Assembly: GCF_016785945.1 (NCBI RefSeq)
Contig: NZ_JAEMEF010000001.1
Span: 186,001 to 250,000 of the forward strand
Reading direction: 5' to 3'
Length of the DNA stretch: 64,000 bases
Source: Olleya sediminilitoris
GTDB lineage: Bacteria > Bacteroidota > Bacteroidia > Flavobacteriales > Flavobacteriaceae
Both the position numbers and the translations under genes were made by a program. Position 1 is the first letter of the stretch, and each line of letters opens with the position of its first letter. The notes under the pieces were generated by a model. It did no database searches. It was not told the DNA's origin and was given only the letters and a program-made list of their open reading frames with translations. Positions 29,444-39,194 of the stretch are shown piece after piece.

Positions 29444-29515
29444 TACCATAACATAAGTAGGTTAAGTTCATGGTAGATTTGGGGCAAAAAAGGTGAACAA
29501 TGTTCACCTTTTTTA
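29444..29515 (+). ncRNA. Candidate small RNA, about 70 nt
   Basis: Predicted transcript from the promoter at 29405-29439 to the terminator at 29486-29514. A 5' hairpin has arms TACCAT (29444-29449) and ATGGTA (29470-29475), followed by a G-rich single-stranded linker (TTTGGGGC) and the GGTGAAC/GTTCACC terminator stem. No ORF of useful length lies inside. This may be an independent sRNA or simply the 3' trailer of purF. I could not match it to a named Rfam family. Confidence 0.4.
29486..29514 (+). terminator. Rho-independent terminator of purF or candidate sRNA
   Basis: AAAAAAGGTGAAC and GTTCACCTTTTTT form a 13-bp stem with a 3-nt loop. Located 148 bp after the purF stop. Confidence 0.85.
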
Positions 29516-29544
29516 TTTGTCTAAATTTTAAATAAAAACATAAA

Positions 29545-29580
29545 AAAACAGGTTCTAAGATTTTAGAACCTGCTTTTTTT
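29545..29580. terminator. Rho-independent terminator after superoxide dismutase
   Basis: CAGGTTCTAA and TTAGAACCTG arms with flanking A-run and T-run, 20 bp after the sodB-type stop on the minus strand. Confidence 0.85.
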
Positions 29581-29599
29581 ATGATGATTGCTAAACGTC

Positions 29600-30208
29600 T
29601 TATTTAGCCTCAGCGTAACGTTTTTCTACTTCGTTCCAGTTAATTACATTAAAGAAAGCTTCAATATAATCTGGTCTTCTGTTTTGGTAGTTTAAGTAAT
29701 AAGCATGCTCCCAAACATCTAATCCTAAAATAGGTGTTCCTTCACAACTTACTCCTGGCATTAATGGGTTATCTTGGTTTGGTGTAGAGCACACTTCAAC
29801 CTTACCTCCTTTATGCACACATAACCAAGCCCAACCAGAACCAAATTGTGTTGCTGCAGCTTTACTAAAAGCATCTTTAAAAGCGTCAAAACTTCCGTAA
29901 GCAGCTTCAATAGCATCTTTTAAGTCTCCAGACAAACGTCCTTTGTCTTCCGGATTCATAACTTCCCAAAATAATGAGTGGTTATAAAAACCTCCACCAT
30001 TATTTCTAACAGCCATATTATTCATATCTAAATTAGCAAGAATATCCTCAATAGATTTTCCTTCTAAATCAGTACCTTCTATTGCACCATTTAACTTGGT
30101 TGTATAACCGTTGTGGTGTTTAGAGTGATGTATTTCCATTGTACGTGCATCAATGTTTGGTTCTAATGCATCATACGCATATTTTAGTTTTGGTAATTCA
30201 AAAGCCAT
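29600..30208 (-). CDS. Superoxide dismutase, Fe/Mn type
   Basis: Dismutates superoxide to H2O2 and O2, 202 aa. I chose ATG at 30206-30208 ([10 protein letters not shown]), the usual start of the family. An upstream in-frame ATG at 30238 would add ten unlike residues and lies at or near the predicted transcription start. Metal ligands seen: His in [12 protein letters not shown], His in FYNHSLFW, and Asp/His in [11 protein letters not shown]. The HNGG/GGGFYNH and [13 protein letters not shown] segments fit Fe-type or cambialistic enzymes, but the metal cannot be settled from sequence. It is a single-gene unit with its own terminator. Confidence 0.93.
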   Translation of the reverse strand: MAFELPKLKYAYDALEPNIDARTMEIHHSKHHNGYTTKLNGAIEGTDLEGKSIEDILANLDMNNMAVRNNGGGFYNHSLFWEVMNPEDKGRLSGDLKDAIEAAYGSFDAFKDAFSKAAATQFGSGWAWLCVHKGGKVEVCSTPNQDNPLMPGVSCEGTPILGLDVWEHAYYLNYQNRRPDYIEAFFNVINWNEVEKRYAEAK

Positions 30209-30244
30209 AAGTGTATGTTTTTTAGTGTTAATATTCAATTATTT

Positions 30245-30252
30245 CAAAATTA
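30245..30252 (-). promoter_or_regulatory. -7 box TAATTTTG for superoxide dismutase
   Basis: Exact TAnnTTTG on the minus strand. It puts the transcription start near 30240, which supports the ATG at 30208 over the one at 30238. Confidence 0.35.
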
Positions 30253-30365
30253 AACATTAAAGCTTTCAATTGAAAATATTTATTGAATCTATTATTTCTA
30301 TTTAATAATATTTTAACAAGCCTATTTAATTATTAAAGATAGTCTCAAAATATATTTAGCAACCA

Positions 30366-30373
30366 TAATTTTG
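30366..30373 (+). promoter_or_regulatory. -7 box TAATTTTG for AddA-like gene
   Basis: Exact TAnnTTTG, 27 bp before the ATG. No clear -33 TTG. Confidence 0.3.
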
Positions 30374-30400
30374 TTATTATCTTGTCTAAAATTATAGTAA

Positions 30401-33400
30401 ATGTCAACAACTACACCCTTTAAAGTTTATGATGCTTCTGCTGGAAGTGGTAAAACCTATACACTAGTTAAGGAGTATTTAAAATTGTTATTTACTAATA
30501 AATTTAATGATGGTTTTAAGCAAATTTTAGCCATAACATTTACCAATAAAGCAGTTGGCGAAATGAAATCTAGAATTTTAGATACCTTACATCAATTTGC
30601 AAACCCTAACATTTTAGAAGGTAATGACAGTATGTTTTTGGCTATTTGTAGTGAGTTACGCTTAGAGCCTAAAACAGCACACAATAAAGCAATTGCAATG
30701 TTAAATACAATCATGCATAATTACGCAGCTTTTGACATTTCTACCATAGATGGTTTTAACCATAAACTAATCAGAACCTTTGCTCATGATTTAAAAATAC
30801 CAATTAATTTTGAAGTCGAGCTTGACACACCAACCTTACTTAATCAAGCTGTTGATAGTCTGATTGCAAAAGCCGGTACAGACAAAAAACTGACTAAAGT
30901 TTTAATAGATTTTGCTTTAGAAAAAGCTGATGATGACAAAAGTTGGGATGTTTCAAGAGATTTTAACAGCACTGCCAAAGTACTTATTAATGATAACGAT
31001 ATTCCTTATTTTGAAAGTATCAAACATAAAACTATTGAAGATTTTAATGCATTAAAATCAAATTTAATCCAACAAATTAAAGCTAGTGAAACACTAATAT
31101 CCGAATCTGCAAAGGCTATTTTGGACATTTTTGCTGCTAATGGATTAGACAAAGCAAGCTTTACAAGAGGTACATTATTTAATCATTTTATAAAAGCTTC
31201 CGTTTTAGACTTTGATAAGCTTTACGACAATTTACTAGCTAAAAATATAGCTGAAGGAAAAATTTACACAGCTAAATTAGATTCCGCGAAAGCGTCAATA
31301 ATAGACCAATTATTACCAGAAATAGATCGTGCTTACCATAAAATTAAAACTGCTGTTTTTGATTTAAAGTTTAAAAAATCAGTATATAAAAGTAGCACAC
31401 CTTTATCTGTTTTAAATGCTATAAATCAAGAACTAAACACTATAAAAGAAGACGAAAATAAGTTGTTAATATCCGAATTTAACACACTTATTAGTAAAGA
31501 AATTAAAAATCAACCAACACCTTTTATTTACGAACGTTTAGGTGAAAAATTTAGACATTATTTTATTGACGAATTTCAGGACACATCAGAAATGCAGTGG
31601 ACTAATTTAATTCCTTTAATAGAAAACACATTAACAGGTCAAAACCTAAAAGGTCAACAAGGTACAGCCATGTTGGTTGGAGATGCTAAACAGGCTATTT
31701 ATAGATGGAGAGGTGGAAAAGCAGAGCAATTTATTGGACTGACACAAATGGACAACCCGTTTCCTATTCAAAAAAATGTTGTGCGATTAGAACACAATTA
31801 CCGAAGTTTCAAAAACGTAATTGATTTTAATAATCAGTTTTTTGATTTTTTATCTTCTAACAGTTTTAGCAATTCAGAATATGCCACATTATACAAAAAT
31901 GCACCGCAAAAACTTGTTATAAAACATGATGGTTATGTACACCTTAATTTTTTAGATATTCAAAAAGAAGATGATCAGGACGTATTATTTCCAGAAACTG
32001 TTTTAGATACCATCACTAATTGTCTAAACAATAATTACCAACTAAAAGATATTTGTGTTTTAGTACGAAAGAAAAAAGAAAGTGTAGCTATAGCAGAATT
32101 TTTAAGCGATAAAGGCATACGTATTACTTCATCTGAAACCATGTTAATAAACAATTCTGAACATGTAAGGTTAATTGTTAACGTGTTTAGACTTCTGGTA
32201 AACCCAAATAACCTAGAAGTTAGAGTCAGTGTTTTAGACTACATTGCAGATCAAAACAATATTGAAGACAAACACCTATATTTTAAATCAAATTTAGACT
32301 TAGATCTTCAAGAGTTTTTTGACAATTTAAAGCAATATAATGTTGATTGTAATCCAAATTATCTTATCCAATTATCGCTATATGACTTAACCGAAACTAT
32401 AGTAAGAAGTTTTAATTTAGCGCAAACATCCAATGCATACATCCAATATTTTTTAGATGTTGTTTTAGACTATTCTCAAAAACAAATTTCTGATATTCCT
32501 GGATTTTTAGACTATTATGATTCTAAAAAAGATACTCTTGCAATAGTTTCTCCAAACAATCAAAATGCGGTTCAAATCATGACCATCCATAAATCAAAAG
32601 GCTTGGAGTTTCCGGTTGTTATTTTTCCTTATGCTCAATTGGATATTTACAGAGAAATAGAACCAAAGGAGTGGTTTCCGTTAAATGAAACAAACTACAG
32701 TGGGTTTTCAAAAATATTACTAAACTATAATAAAGATTTTGAATTCTTTGGATCTATTGGAGAAGCAATACACACAAAACATAGGTCAGAACAAGAATTA
32801 GACAACTTAAACCTTTTATATGTTGCGTTAACAAGACCTGTAGAACAACTATATATTATTTCTAAAAAAGAAAAAGAGACAAAAACAGGTGTCACTTTAA
32901 AAACATATTCCGGCTTATTAACAAACTACTTAATGCATAAGGGATTGTGGAATGAAAACCAATTAGAATATACTTTTGGTAATCCAAAAAGAGAAATAAC
33001 ACCAGATGCAAACATTGAAACCAGCAAAGAAATTGAACAATTTATAAGTGTAGATAAATTGGATCATAACATTAAAATAATCACTAAATCTGGATTTTTA
33101 TGGGATACAGATCAGCAAAATGCCATAGAAAAGGGTAACTTAATACATGATATTATGGCTGATATTAATACAAAGGATGATATCGACAAGGCTATAACAA
33201 ACTACTTAAATGATGGTTTAATAAATAACAAGCAAGCAGCTCTTCTAACTCAAACTATAAATCAAATAATAAATCATGAAGAAATAGCGCAATACTATAC
33301 AAATGATTACCAAATTTATAACGAGCGTGATATTATATCAAAATCAGGAGCAATTATAAGACCAGATCGCTTAGTCATAAAAAACAACACAGTAAGTATT

Positions 33401-33544
33401 ATTGATTACAAAACTGGGCTTCCTGACCCTAAATACAGAGAACAACTAGAAAACTACTCTGATATTTTAAAAGAGATGGATTATAAAATTGATCAAAAAA
33501 TATTGATTTACATAAACGAAAATATAAAATTAGTAACCTATTAA
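30401..33544 (+). CDS. AddA/RecB-like UvrD-family helicase with C-terminal PD-(D/E)XK nuclease
   Basis: Helicase-nuclease for processing double-strand DNA ends before recombination, 1047 aa. Seen: Walker A ASAGSGKTYTLV (residues 12-23), motif II FIDEFQDTSEMQW (about 389-401), GDAKQAIYRWRGG, LEHNYRS, TIHKSKGLEFPVV (about 727) and LLYVALTRP (about 806). The nuclease at the end has RPDRLVI and IIDYKTG, the D...DxK core. The AddB-like partner lies at 36447-39194, after kbl and ompA. The layout suits AddAB-type enzymes of Bacteroidota; the gene symbol is left blank because the pairing is inferred. One copy of the dispersed motif (31282-31296) falls inside it. Confidence 0.85.
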   Translation: MSTTTPFKVYDASAGSGKTYTLVKEYLKLLFTNKFNDGFKQILAITFTNKAVGEMKSRILDTLHQFANPNILEGNDSMFLAICSELRLEPKTAHNKAIAMLNTIMHNYAAFDISTIDGFNHKLIRTFAHDLKIPINFEVELDTPTLLNQAVDSLIAKAGTDKKLTKVLIDFALEKADDDKSWDVSRDFNSTAKVLINDNDIPYFESIKHKTIEDFNALKSNLIQQIKASETLISESAKAILDIFAANGLDKASFTRGTLFNHFIKASVLDFDKLYDNLLAKNIAEGKIYTAKLDSAKASIIDQLLPEIDRAYHKIKTAVFDLKFKKSVYKSSTPLSVLNAINQELNTIKEDENKLLISEFNTLISKEIKNQPTPFIYERLGEKFRHYFIDEFQDTSEMQWTNLIPLIENTLTGQNLKGQQGTAMLVGDAKQAIYRWRGGKAEQFIGLTQMDNPFPIQKNVVRLEHNYRSFKNVIDFNNQFFDFLSSNSFSNSEYATLYKNAPQKLVIKHDGYVHLNFLDIQKEDDQDVLFPETVLDTITNCLNNNYQLKDICVLVRKKKESVAIAEFLSDKGIRITSSETMLINNSEHVRLIVNVFRLLVNPNNLEVRVSVLDYIADQNNIEDKHLYFKSNLDLDLQEFFDNLKQYNVDCNPNYLIQLSLYDLTETIVRSFNLAQTSNAYIQYFLDVVLDYSQKQISDIPGFLDYYDSKKDTLAIVSPNNQNAVQIMTIHKSKGLEFPVVIFPYAQLDIYREIEPKEWFPLNETNYSGFSKILLNYNKDFEFFGSIGEAIHTKHRSEQELDNLNLLYVALTRPVEQLYIISKKEKETKTGVTLKTYSGLLTNYLMHKGLWNENQLEYTFGNPKREITPDANIETSKEIEQFISVDKLDHNIKIITKSGFLWDTDQQNAIEKGNLIHDIMADINTKDDIDKAITNYLNDGLINNKQAALLTQTINQIINHEEIAQYYTNDYQIYNERDIISKSGAIIRPDRLVIKNNTVSIIDYKTGLPDPKYREQLENYSDILKEMDYKIDQKILIYINENIKLVTY
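31282..31296. repeat. Dispersed 15-bp motif, copy 2 (TTCCGCGAAAGCGTC)
   Basis: Inside the AddA-like gene (encodes S-A-K-A), differing from the consensus only in the last two bases. Here the motif is in the opposite orientation to coding compared with the CYTH, RecJ and HopJ copies. Confidence 0.45.
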
Positions 33545-33589
33545 ATCAAAAGAATTTTAACAACACATAACTATAAAGCAAACATTAAT

Positions 33590-33597
33590 TAAATTTG
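33590..33597 (+). promoter_or_regulatory. -7 box TAAATTTG for kbl
   Basis: Exact TAnnTTTG, 19 bp before the kbl ATG, so kbl may be transcribed separately from the AddA-like gene. Confidence 0.35.
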
Positions 33598-33616
33598 CAC
33601 TACTAAAACAACAAAC

Positions 33617-34810
33617 ATGTATAGCAGTATCAAACAACATTTACAACAAGAAATACAAGATATAAAAGATAATGGTCTATTTAAAGAAGAGCGTATAATA
33701 ACCTCTGCACAAGGTGCCGAAATAACTTTAAATACAGGTGAAACAGTCCTAAACTTTTGCGCAAATAACTATTTAGGGTTATCATCTCATCCAGAAGTAA
33801 TTAAAGCAGCACAAGACACCATGGACACTCATGGATTTGGAATGTCTTCTGTTAGGTTTATTTGCGGTACACAAGACATACACAAAACCTTAGAAGAAAA
33901 AATAGCCAATTTTTATGGCACTGAAGATACCATACTTTACGCAGCAGCATTTGATGCCAATGGTGGTGTTTTTGAACCTTTATTAGGTAAAGAAGATGCA
34001 ATTATATCAGACTCTTTAAATCACGCTTCAATAATCGATGGCGTTAGACTATGTAAAGCTGCGAGATATAGATATCAAAACAATGATATGGCAGACTTAG
34101 AAAAACAACTAATTGACGCTAACAAAAATGGAGCAAGATTTAAAATTATTGTTACCGATGGTGTATTTTCCATGGATGGCTTAGTAGCTCCTTTAGACAA
34201 AATTTGTGACTTAGCAGACAAATATGATGCAATGGTTATGATTGATGAATGTCATTCCGCTGGTTTTATTGGAGAAACAGGTCGAGGTACATTAGAAGAA
34301 AAAGGTGTTATGGACCGAATAGATATCATTACCGGAACTTTAGGTAAAGCTCTAGGAGGAGCAATGGGAGGATATACAACAGGAAAAAAAGAAATTATTG
34401 AATTGCTACGTCAACGTTCTAGACCATATTTATTTTCAAACTCATTAGCACCAGCTATTGTTGGAGCTTCAATTAAAGTGTTTGAAATGCTAGACAAAGA
34501 CAATTCGCTTAGAGATACATTAGAAGAAAATACAAATTTTTTCAAAAAAGGAATGAAAGATGCAGGTTTTGACATTATAGATGGTGACTCTGCAATTGTA
34601 CCAGTTATGTTATATGATGCAAAATTATCTCAAACCATGGCAAATATGCTTCTAGATGAAGGTATTTATGTTATTGGATTCTTTTTTCCAGTAGTGCCTA
34701 AAGAAAAAGCAAGAATACGAGTGCAGTTATCTGCTGCTCACACAAAAACACATTTAGAAAAAGCCATCAAAGCCTTTATTAAGGTAGGTAAAGCACTGGA
34801 AATTATTTAG
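33617..34810 (+). CDS. kbl: Glycine C-acetyltransferase (2-amino-3-ketobutyrate CoA ligase)
   Basis: PLP enzyme converting 2-amino-3-ketobutyrate and CoA to glycine and acetyl-CoA in threonine breakdown, 397 aa. Seen: the N-terminal NFCANNYLGLSSHPEV, the DECHSAGFIGETGRG motif, and the PLP lysine in TGTLGKALGGAMGGY. Length and ends match Kbl better than the related 7-keto-8-aminopelargonate synthase. No tdh gene (threonine dehydrogenase), the usual partner, is adjacent. It is the first of two genes separating the AddA-like and AddB-like genes. Confidence 0.93.
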   Translation: MYSSIKQHLQQEIQDIKDNGLFKEERIITSAQGAEITLNTGETVLNFCANNYLGLSSHPEVIKAAQDTMDTHGFGMSSVRFICGTQDIHKTLEEKIANFYGTEDTILYAAAFDANGGVFEPLLGKEDAIISDSLNHASIIDGVRLCKAARYRYQNNDMADLEKQLIDANKNGARFKIIVTDGVFSMDGLVAPLDKICDLADKYDAMVMIDECHSAGFIGETGRGTLEEKGVMDRIDIITGTLGKALGGAMGGYTTGKKEIIELLRQRSRPYLFSNSLAPAIVGASIKVFEMLDKDNSLRDTLEENTNFFKKGMKDAGFDIIDGDSAIVPVMLYDAKLSQTMANMLLDEGIYVIGFFFPVVPKEKARIRVQLSAAHTKTHLEKAIKAFIKVGKALEII

Positions 34811-34868
34811 AAACAATCATAATTGGGTCGCAAAAAGAGGATATAATCAATATTTTTATATATTTGTC

Positions 34869-34899
34869 TTTGTTAATATTATTTAACAACTTATTTTTG
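34869..34899 (+). promoter_or_regulatory. Promoter of ompA (TTTG-N19-TATTTTTG)
   Basis: TTTG at 34869-34872 and TATTTTTG at 34892-34899, 19 bp apart, fit the Bacteroidota consensus well. The 5' leader would be about 25-30 nt. Confidence 0.55.
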
Positions 34900-34934
34900 C
34901 TTCTAATTAACACTTAAAAATTAAATTTTTGAAT

Positions 34935-36377
34935 ATGAAAAATCTTAGCAGATTATTGTTCACAATGTTACTTCTAACAAGTATGGGTAACGTTATGGCT
35001 CAAGACGAAAACAACCCGTGGGCTATTAACTTCGGTATCAACGCAGTAGATGTATATCCTGTAGGAGAAGATGCTCCTCAAGGAGGATACTTTGAAGAAT
35101 TCTTTAACGTAGAAGATCACTGGAGTATATTACCTTCATTATCAACTATCTCTGTTTCTAAATATGTTGGAGATAACTTCTCTGTACAAGCAGGTGGTTC
35201 TATCAACAGAATTAACAAATGGGGACAAACAGAAGACAACTTCACAAACCCTAGTTTAAGAGTTAATGATTTAGCATATTATGCTGTAGATGGTAACGTA
35301 AGATACCATTTTGCAAATATAATTGGATCTTCAAAATTAGACCCTGCAGTTGGTATTGGAGGTGGTTACACATGGATCGAAGAAGGTGCATATAACACAT
35401 TCTCTACAGAAGCTGGTTCTAACAATTCAGTTGGTGCAGGAACATTAAACGCATCTTTAGGATTAACTTACTGGTTTACTGACAACATTGGTTTTTACGT
35501 AGAATCAAAATATAAGCATTCTTTTGAGGATTACTTAACTAAGCATTTCCAACATTCTGCAGGATTATCTGTTAGATTTGGAGGAACTGATACTGATGGT
35601 GACGGAATATATGACAAAAACGATGCTTGTCCAGATGTACCTGGTTTAGAAGCTTTCAACGGTTGTCCTGATACTGATGGTGATGGAATCGAAGATGCAA
35701 AAGACTCTTGTCCAAACGAAGCTGGTTTAGCTGAGTTTAACGGATGTCCTGATACTGATGGAGACGGTGTAGCAGATAACAATGATGACTGTCCAACAGT
35801 TAAAGGTTTAAAAACATTAAAAGGTTGTCCTGATGCTGATGGTGACGGTGTAGCTGACGCTAAAGATAAATGTCCAAGTGAAGCTGGTCCTGCTGCAAAT
35901 GGAGGATGTCCTTGGCCAGATACTGATGGTGACGGTGTATTAGACAAAGATGATAACTGTCCTAAAGAAGTAGGTACTGTAGCAAACAATGGTTGCCCAG
36001 AAGCTCCAGCTGTACCAGACCAAGTTGTATTAGATAAATTAAATAGCTATGCTAAAACTATCTTATTTGATACTGGAAAATCAAGCTTCAAAAAAGAAAC
36101 TTACTCTGTATTACAGTCTATTACTGCAATATTAAAAGAATACCCAGAGGCTAACTTTACAATCGAAGGTCACACTGATAGCGTTGGAAGTAAAACTACT
36201 AACCAATCATTATCTGACTCTAGAGCTAACGCTGTAATGGCTTACTTAATCGAAAACGGAATTGATTCTGCTAGATTAAATGCTTACGGTTTTGGTGAAG
36301 ATTACCCAATCGACAGCAACAAAACTAAAGCTGGAAGAGTTAACAACAGACGTGTTGAAGTAAAACTTAAAAAATAA
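34935..36377 (+). CDS. OmpA family porin-like protein with thrombospondin type 3 repeats
   Basis: Outer membrane protein, 480 aa, linking membrane to peptidoglycan. The start is ATG at 34935 (MKNLSRLLF); the in-frame TTG at 34929 is not needed. A signal peptide ends at NVMAQ. An 8-strand beta-barrel covers about 25-215, five Ca-binding TSP3-like repeats of 27-29 residues (DTDGDGxxD...NGCP) lie at about 219-355, and an OmpA C-domain ends the protein ([14 protein letters not shown], then [13 protein letters not shown]). Codons look more biased toward high-expression codons than the neighbours. It has its own promoter and a tight terminator and is probably abundant. Confidence 0.93.
   Translation: MKNLSRLLFTMLLLTSMGNVMAQDENNPWAINFGINAVDVYPVGEDAPQGGYFEEFFNVEDHWSILPSLSTISVSKYVGDNFSVQAGGSINRINKWGQTEDNFTNPSLRVNDLAYYAVDGNVRYHFANIIGSSKLDPAVGIGGGYTWIEEGAYNTFSTEAGSNNSVGAGTLNASLGLTYWFTDNIGFYVESKYKHSFEDYLTKHFQHSAGLSVRFGGTDTDGDGIYDKNDACPDVPGLEAFNGCPDTDGDGIEDAKDSCPNEAGLAEFNGCPDTDGDGVADNNDDCPTVKGLKTLKGCPDADGDGVADAKDKCPSEAGPAANGGCPWPDTDGDGVLDKDDNCPKEVGTVANNGCPEAPAVPDQVVLDKLNSYAKTILFDTGKSSFKKETYSVLQSITAILKEYPEANFTIEGHTDSVGSKTTNQSLSDSRANAVMAYLIENGIDSARLNAYGFGEDYPIDSNKTKAGRVNNRRVEVKLKK
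35589..35999 (+). repeat. Five tandem TSP3-type coding repeats (81-bp period)
   Basis: Units begin D-T/A-D-G-D-G and end N/K-G-C-P. Four are 27 codons and one is 29. The antisense frame over this region is open only because of the repeat. Confidence 0.9.
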
Positions 36378-36404
36378 GTTTTAGTCAAACACTAAATTTT
36401 ATAG

Positions 36405-36435
36405 AAAAACGCTTCGGGAAACCGAAGCGTTTTTT
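36405..36435 (+). terminator. Rho-independent terminator after ompA
   Basis: AAAAACGCTTCGG and CCGAAGCGTTTTTT arms around a GAAA tetraloop. Very stable; the AddB-like ATG follows only 12 bp later. Confidence 0.93.
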
Positions 36436-36446
36436 ATTTTTATATA

Positions 36447-39194
36447 ATGACAAACTTTATTCAAGATGTAATTCTAGATTTAAAAAATCAAAACGCATCT
36501 TTTAGCGATCTAATCTTTATACTTCCAAGTAGAAGAGCTGGTGTGTTTTTGAGAAATGAATTAAGCTTGGTGTTAAATCAAACAATATTAGCTCCTAAAA
36601 TTCTGAGTATTGAAAACTTTGTAGAAGATTTGTCCAATTTAAAATCAGTAAGCAATACTGAATTACTCTTTCAATTTTATAATACATATTTAGAGTTAAC
36701 ACCAGAAAATCAAAGAGAACCATTTGATACTTTTACAAAGTGGTCTCAAATTATACTTCAAGATTTTAATGAGATAGATCGTTATTTAATCCCTCAAAAA
36801 AAAATATTTGATTATCTAAAAGCTATCAAGGATTTAGAACATTGGTCACTTCAAGCTAACCAAACTGAATTAGTGACTAATTACTTAAGTTTTTGGAATA
36901 AATTAAATGACTACTACACACACTTTACAAAAAAATTAATTGACAACCGCCAAGGCTATCAAGGACTATTATATCGTGAAGCTTATAACAATATAGAGTC
37001 TTATATTGAAGAAAGTAATTCAAAACACATATTCCTTGGTTTTAATGCACTTAATGAGGCAGAGGAACACATCATACAAAAATTAATTAAAAATCATTTA
37101 GCATCTATTTATTGGGATACGGATCAAACATTTATTGAAAATAAAATACATGATGCTGGCTTATTTATTAGACAGCATAAAACTAATTGGAGTGTATTTG
37201 AAAAACAACCGTTTAATTGGCTAAACAATTATTATAAAACGGATAAAAACATCAACATATATGGAGTACCTAAAAATATAGGGCAAGCTAAAGCTGTTGG
37301 AAAAATACTAGATAACTTATCAAGCACAGACCCAAATCTAAAAAATACAGCAGTTGTTTTAGGAGATGAAAACCTATTAATTCCAATACTTAACTCGGTA
37401 CCAAAATCTGTAGATGTTTTAAACGTGACTATGGGATTTCCTTTAAAGACTATACCCTTAGCTTCTTTATTTGAACATTTATTTAACCTTCAAAAAAAGC
37501 ATAATAACAAACTTTATTATAAAGAAGTTATTAGCCTATTATCACACCAATATATTCAACCATTATTTAATAACGGAAGTGCAATTACACTTATTGATAC
37601 AATAAATAAAAACAATATAGTGTATTTAAACGAAACTTCGTTGTTAGAAATAACTAAAGAGGAAACTTCATTAATAAAGCTACTGTTTGGAAATTGGAAA
37701 AATAACCCAAATATAGGTTTAGAAAATTGTTTCGAACTAATAACAACAATTAAAGAACAACTTTCAGAAGATAAAAAAACAAACCAATTAGGTTTAGAGT
37801 ATCTATTTAGGTTTAACACCTTGTTTAATGAAGTAAAACGTTTAAACGACACATATAATCACATTAAAGACATTAAAGGTTTATATAGTATTTACAAAGA
37901 ATTATTAAGCTCTGAAACTTTAGATTTTCAAGGAGAACCGTTACAAGGTTTGCAAATAATGGGAATGTTAGAATCACGTGTACTTGATTTTGAAACTGTT
38001 ATTATTACCAACGTAAATGAAGGTATTTTACCATCAGGAAAAACAAACAATTCTTTTATTCCTTTTGATGTTAAACTAGAAAACAAACTACCTACGTACA
38101 AAGAAAAAGATGCAGTTTACACCTATCATTTTTACCATTTGTTACAACGTGCTAAAAATGTTTACATTTTATATAACACCGAAATTGACACATTATTAGG
38201 TGGCGAAAAAAGTAGGTTTATCAATCAGCTAGAATTAGAAGGCATACATAAAATTAATCATCAGATATTAACACCAAAAATTCCTAATTACAAAAAAGAA
38301 TTAGCTGTAATTACTAAAACAGAATCTATAATTAGTCAACTAAAAACAATTGCGCAAAAGGGTTTTTCTCCTTCATCATTGACAAGCTATGTTCGTAATC
38401 CTATTGATTTTTACTATCAAAAATTATTAGGAATCTCTGATTTAGAGGAAGTGGAAGAAACCATAGCTGCAAACACATTGGGTACTGTTGTTCATAATAC
38501 TTTAGAAGCTTTATATATTCCTTTAAAACAACAGTTTTTAACAGTAGAAATTATAAAATCTCTCAAACCTAAAATTAACGAATTAATTACCAAGTATTTT
38601 AAAGAAGAATATAAGGATGGTGACATGACTAAAGGAAAAAACTTGATTGTTTTTGAAATTGCTAAACGTTATGTTTTAAACTTTTTAAACCTTGAGATAA
38701 AATCATTAGAAGCAGGAAATACTATTAAGATAATAGATTTAGAAGCCCAAAGCAACCAAGTCTTTACAACAGTTAAAGGTTTAAATTTTTCTGTGAAATT
38801 ACGAGGAACTGTTGATAGAATAGATGAATTTAATGGCGTTACAAGAATTATAGATTACAAAACAGGTAAGGTAGACCAAAGCAAGGTTTCGGTTATTGAA
38901 TGGGATGATGTATTGACAGATTATACTAAATACAGCAAATCATTTCAGGTATTAATGTATGCCTATATGCTAAAAAAAATGAATCTTGTAGAGTTACCTT
39001 TAGAAGCAGGTATAATTTCATTTAAAAACTTAAGTGCTGGTTTTATTCCTTTTACAAAAAAAGAACAAGTTAGAGGTGGTAATAAAACAACACTAATTAC
39101 AGCTGAAATTTTAGAAGAATTTGAAATTCAACTACATAAATTAATTCTAGAGATTTTTAATCCAGAAATAGATTTTATAGAAAAAGAATTATAA
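36447..39194 (+). CDS. AddB-like PD-(D/E)XK nuclease, without iron-sulfur cysteines
   Basis: Probable nuclease subunit of an AddAB-type double-strand-break enzyme, 915 aa. Seen: N-terminal FILPSRRAGVFLRNEL (an AddB-like start but without a Walker A lysine), EGILPSGKTN..., HxxLQRAKNVYILYNTE, and the C-terminal nuclease with GTVVHNTLEALY and RIIDYKTG. In AddB of Bacillus four cysteines hold a 4Fe-4S cluster around the nuclease. Here I can find one cysteine in the whole protein (ENCFEL, about residue 430), and the first cluster position reads YVRNPIDFYYQ. So this clade has lost the cluster. Probable partner of the helicase at 30401-33544. It overlaps the next gene by one base. Confidence 0.8.
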   Translation: MTNFIQDVILDLKNQNASFSDLIFILPSRRAGVFLRNELSLVLNQTILAPKILSIENFVEDLSNLKSVSNTELLFQFYNTYLELTPENQREPFDTFTKWSQIILQDFNEIDRYLIPQKKIFDYLKAIKDLEHWSLQANQTELVTNYLSFWNKLNDYYTHFTKKLIDNRQGYQGLLYREAYNNIESYIEESNSKHIFLGFNALNEAEEHIIQKLIKNHLASIYWDTDQTFIENKIHDAGLFIRQHKTNWSVFEKQPFNWLNNYYKTDKNINIYGVPKNIGQAKAVGKILDNLSSTDPNLKNTAVVLGDENLLIPILNSVPKSVDVLNVTMGFPLKTIPLASLFEHLFNLQKKHNNKLYYKEVISLLSHQYIQPLFNNGSAITLIDTINKNNIVYLNETSLLEITKEETSLIKLLFGNWKNNPNIGLENCFELITTIKEQLSEDKKTNQLGLEYLFRFNTLFNEVKRLNDTYNHIKDIKGLYSIYKELLSSETLDFQGEPLQGLQIMGMLESRVLDFETVIITNVNEGILPSGKTNNSFIPFDVKLENKLPTYKEKDAVYTYHFYHLLQRAKNVYILYNTEIDTLLGGEKSRFINQLELEGIHKINHQILTPKIPNYKKELAVITKTESIISQLKTIAQKGFSPSSLTSYVRNPIDFYYQKLLGISDLEEVEETIAANTLGTVVHNTLEALYIPLKQQFLTVEIIKSLKPKINELITKYFKEEYKDGDMTKGKNLIVFEIAKRYVLNFLNLEIKSLEAGNTIKIIDLEAQSNQVFTTVKGLNFSVKLRGTVDRIDEFNGVTRIIDYKTGKVDQSKVSVIEWDDVLTDYTKYSKSFQVLMYAYMLKKMNLVELPLEAGIISFKNLSAGFIPFTKKEQVRGGNKTTLITAEILEEFEIQLHKLILEIFNPEIDFIEKEL

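Noticed and set aside
30209-30238. Upstream ATG of superoxide dismutase
   Set aside because: It adds ten residues not seen in the family and lies at the predicted transcription start; MAFELP at 30208 is the standard start.
35531-35989. 152-aa antisense frame over ompA
   Set aside because: It is open only because of the regular 81-bp TSP3 repeat; its P/S-rich product looks like an artefact.
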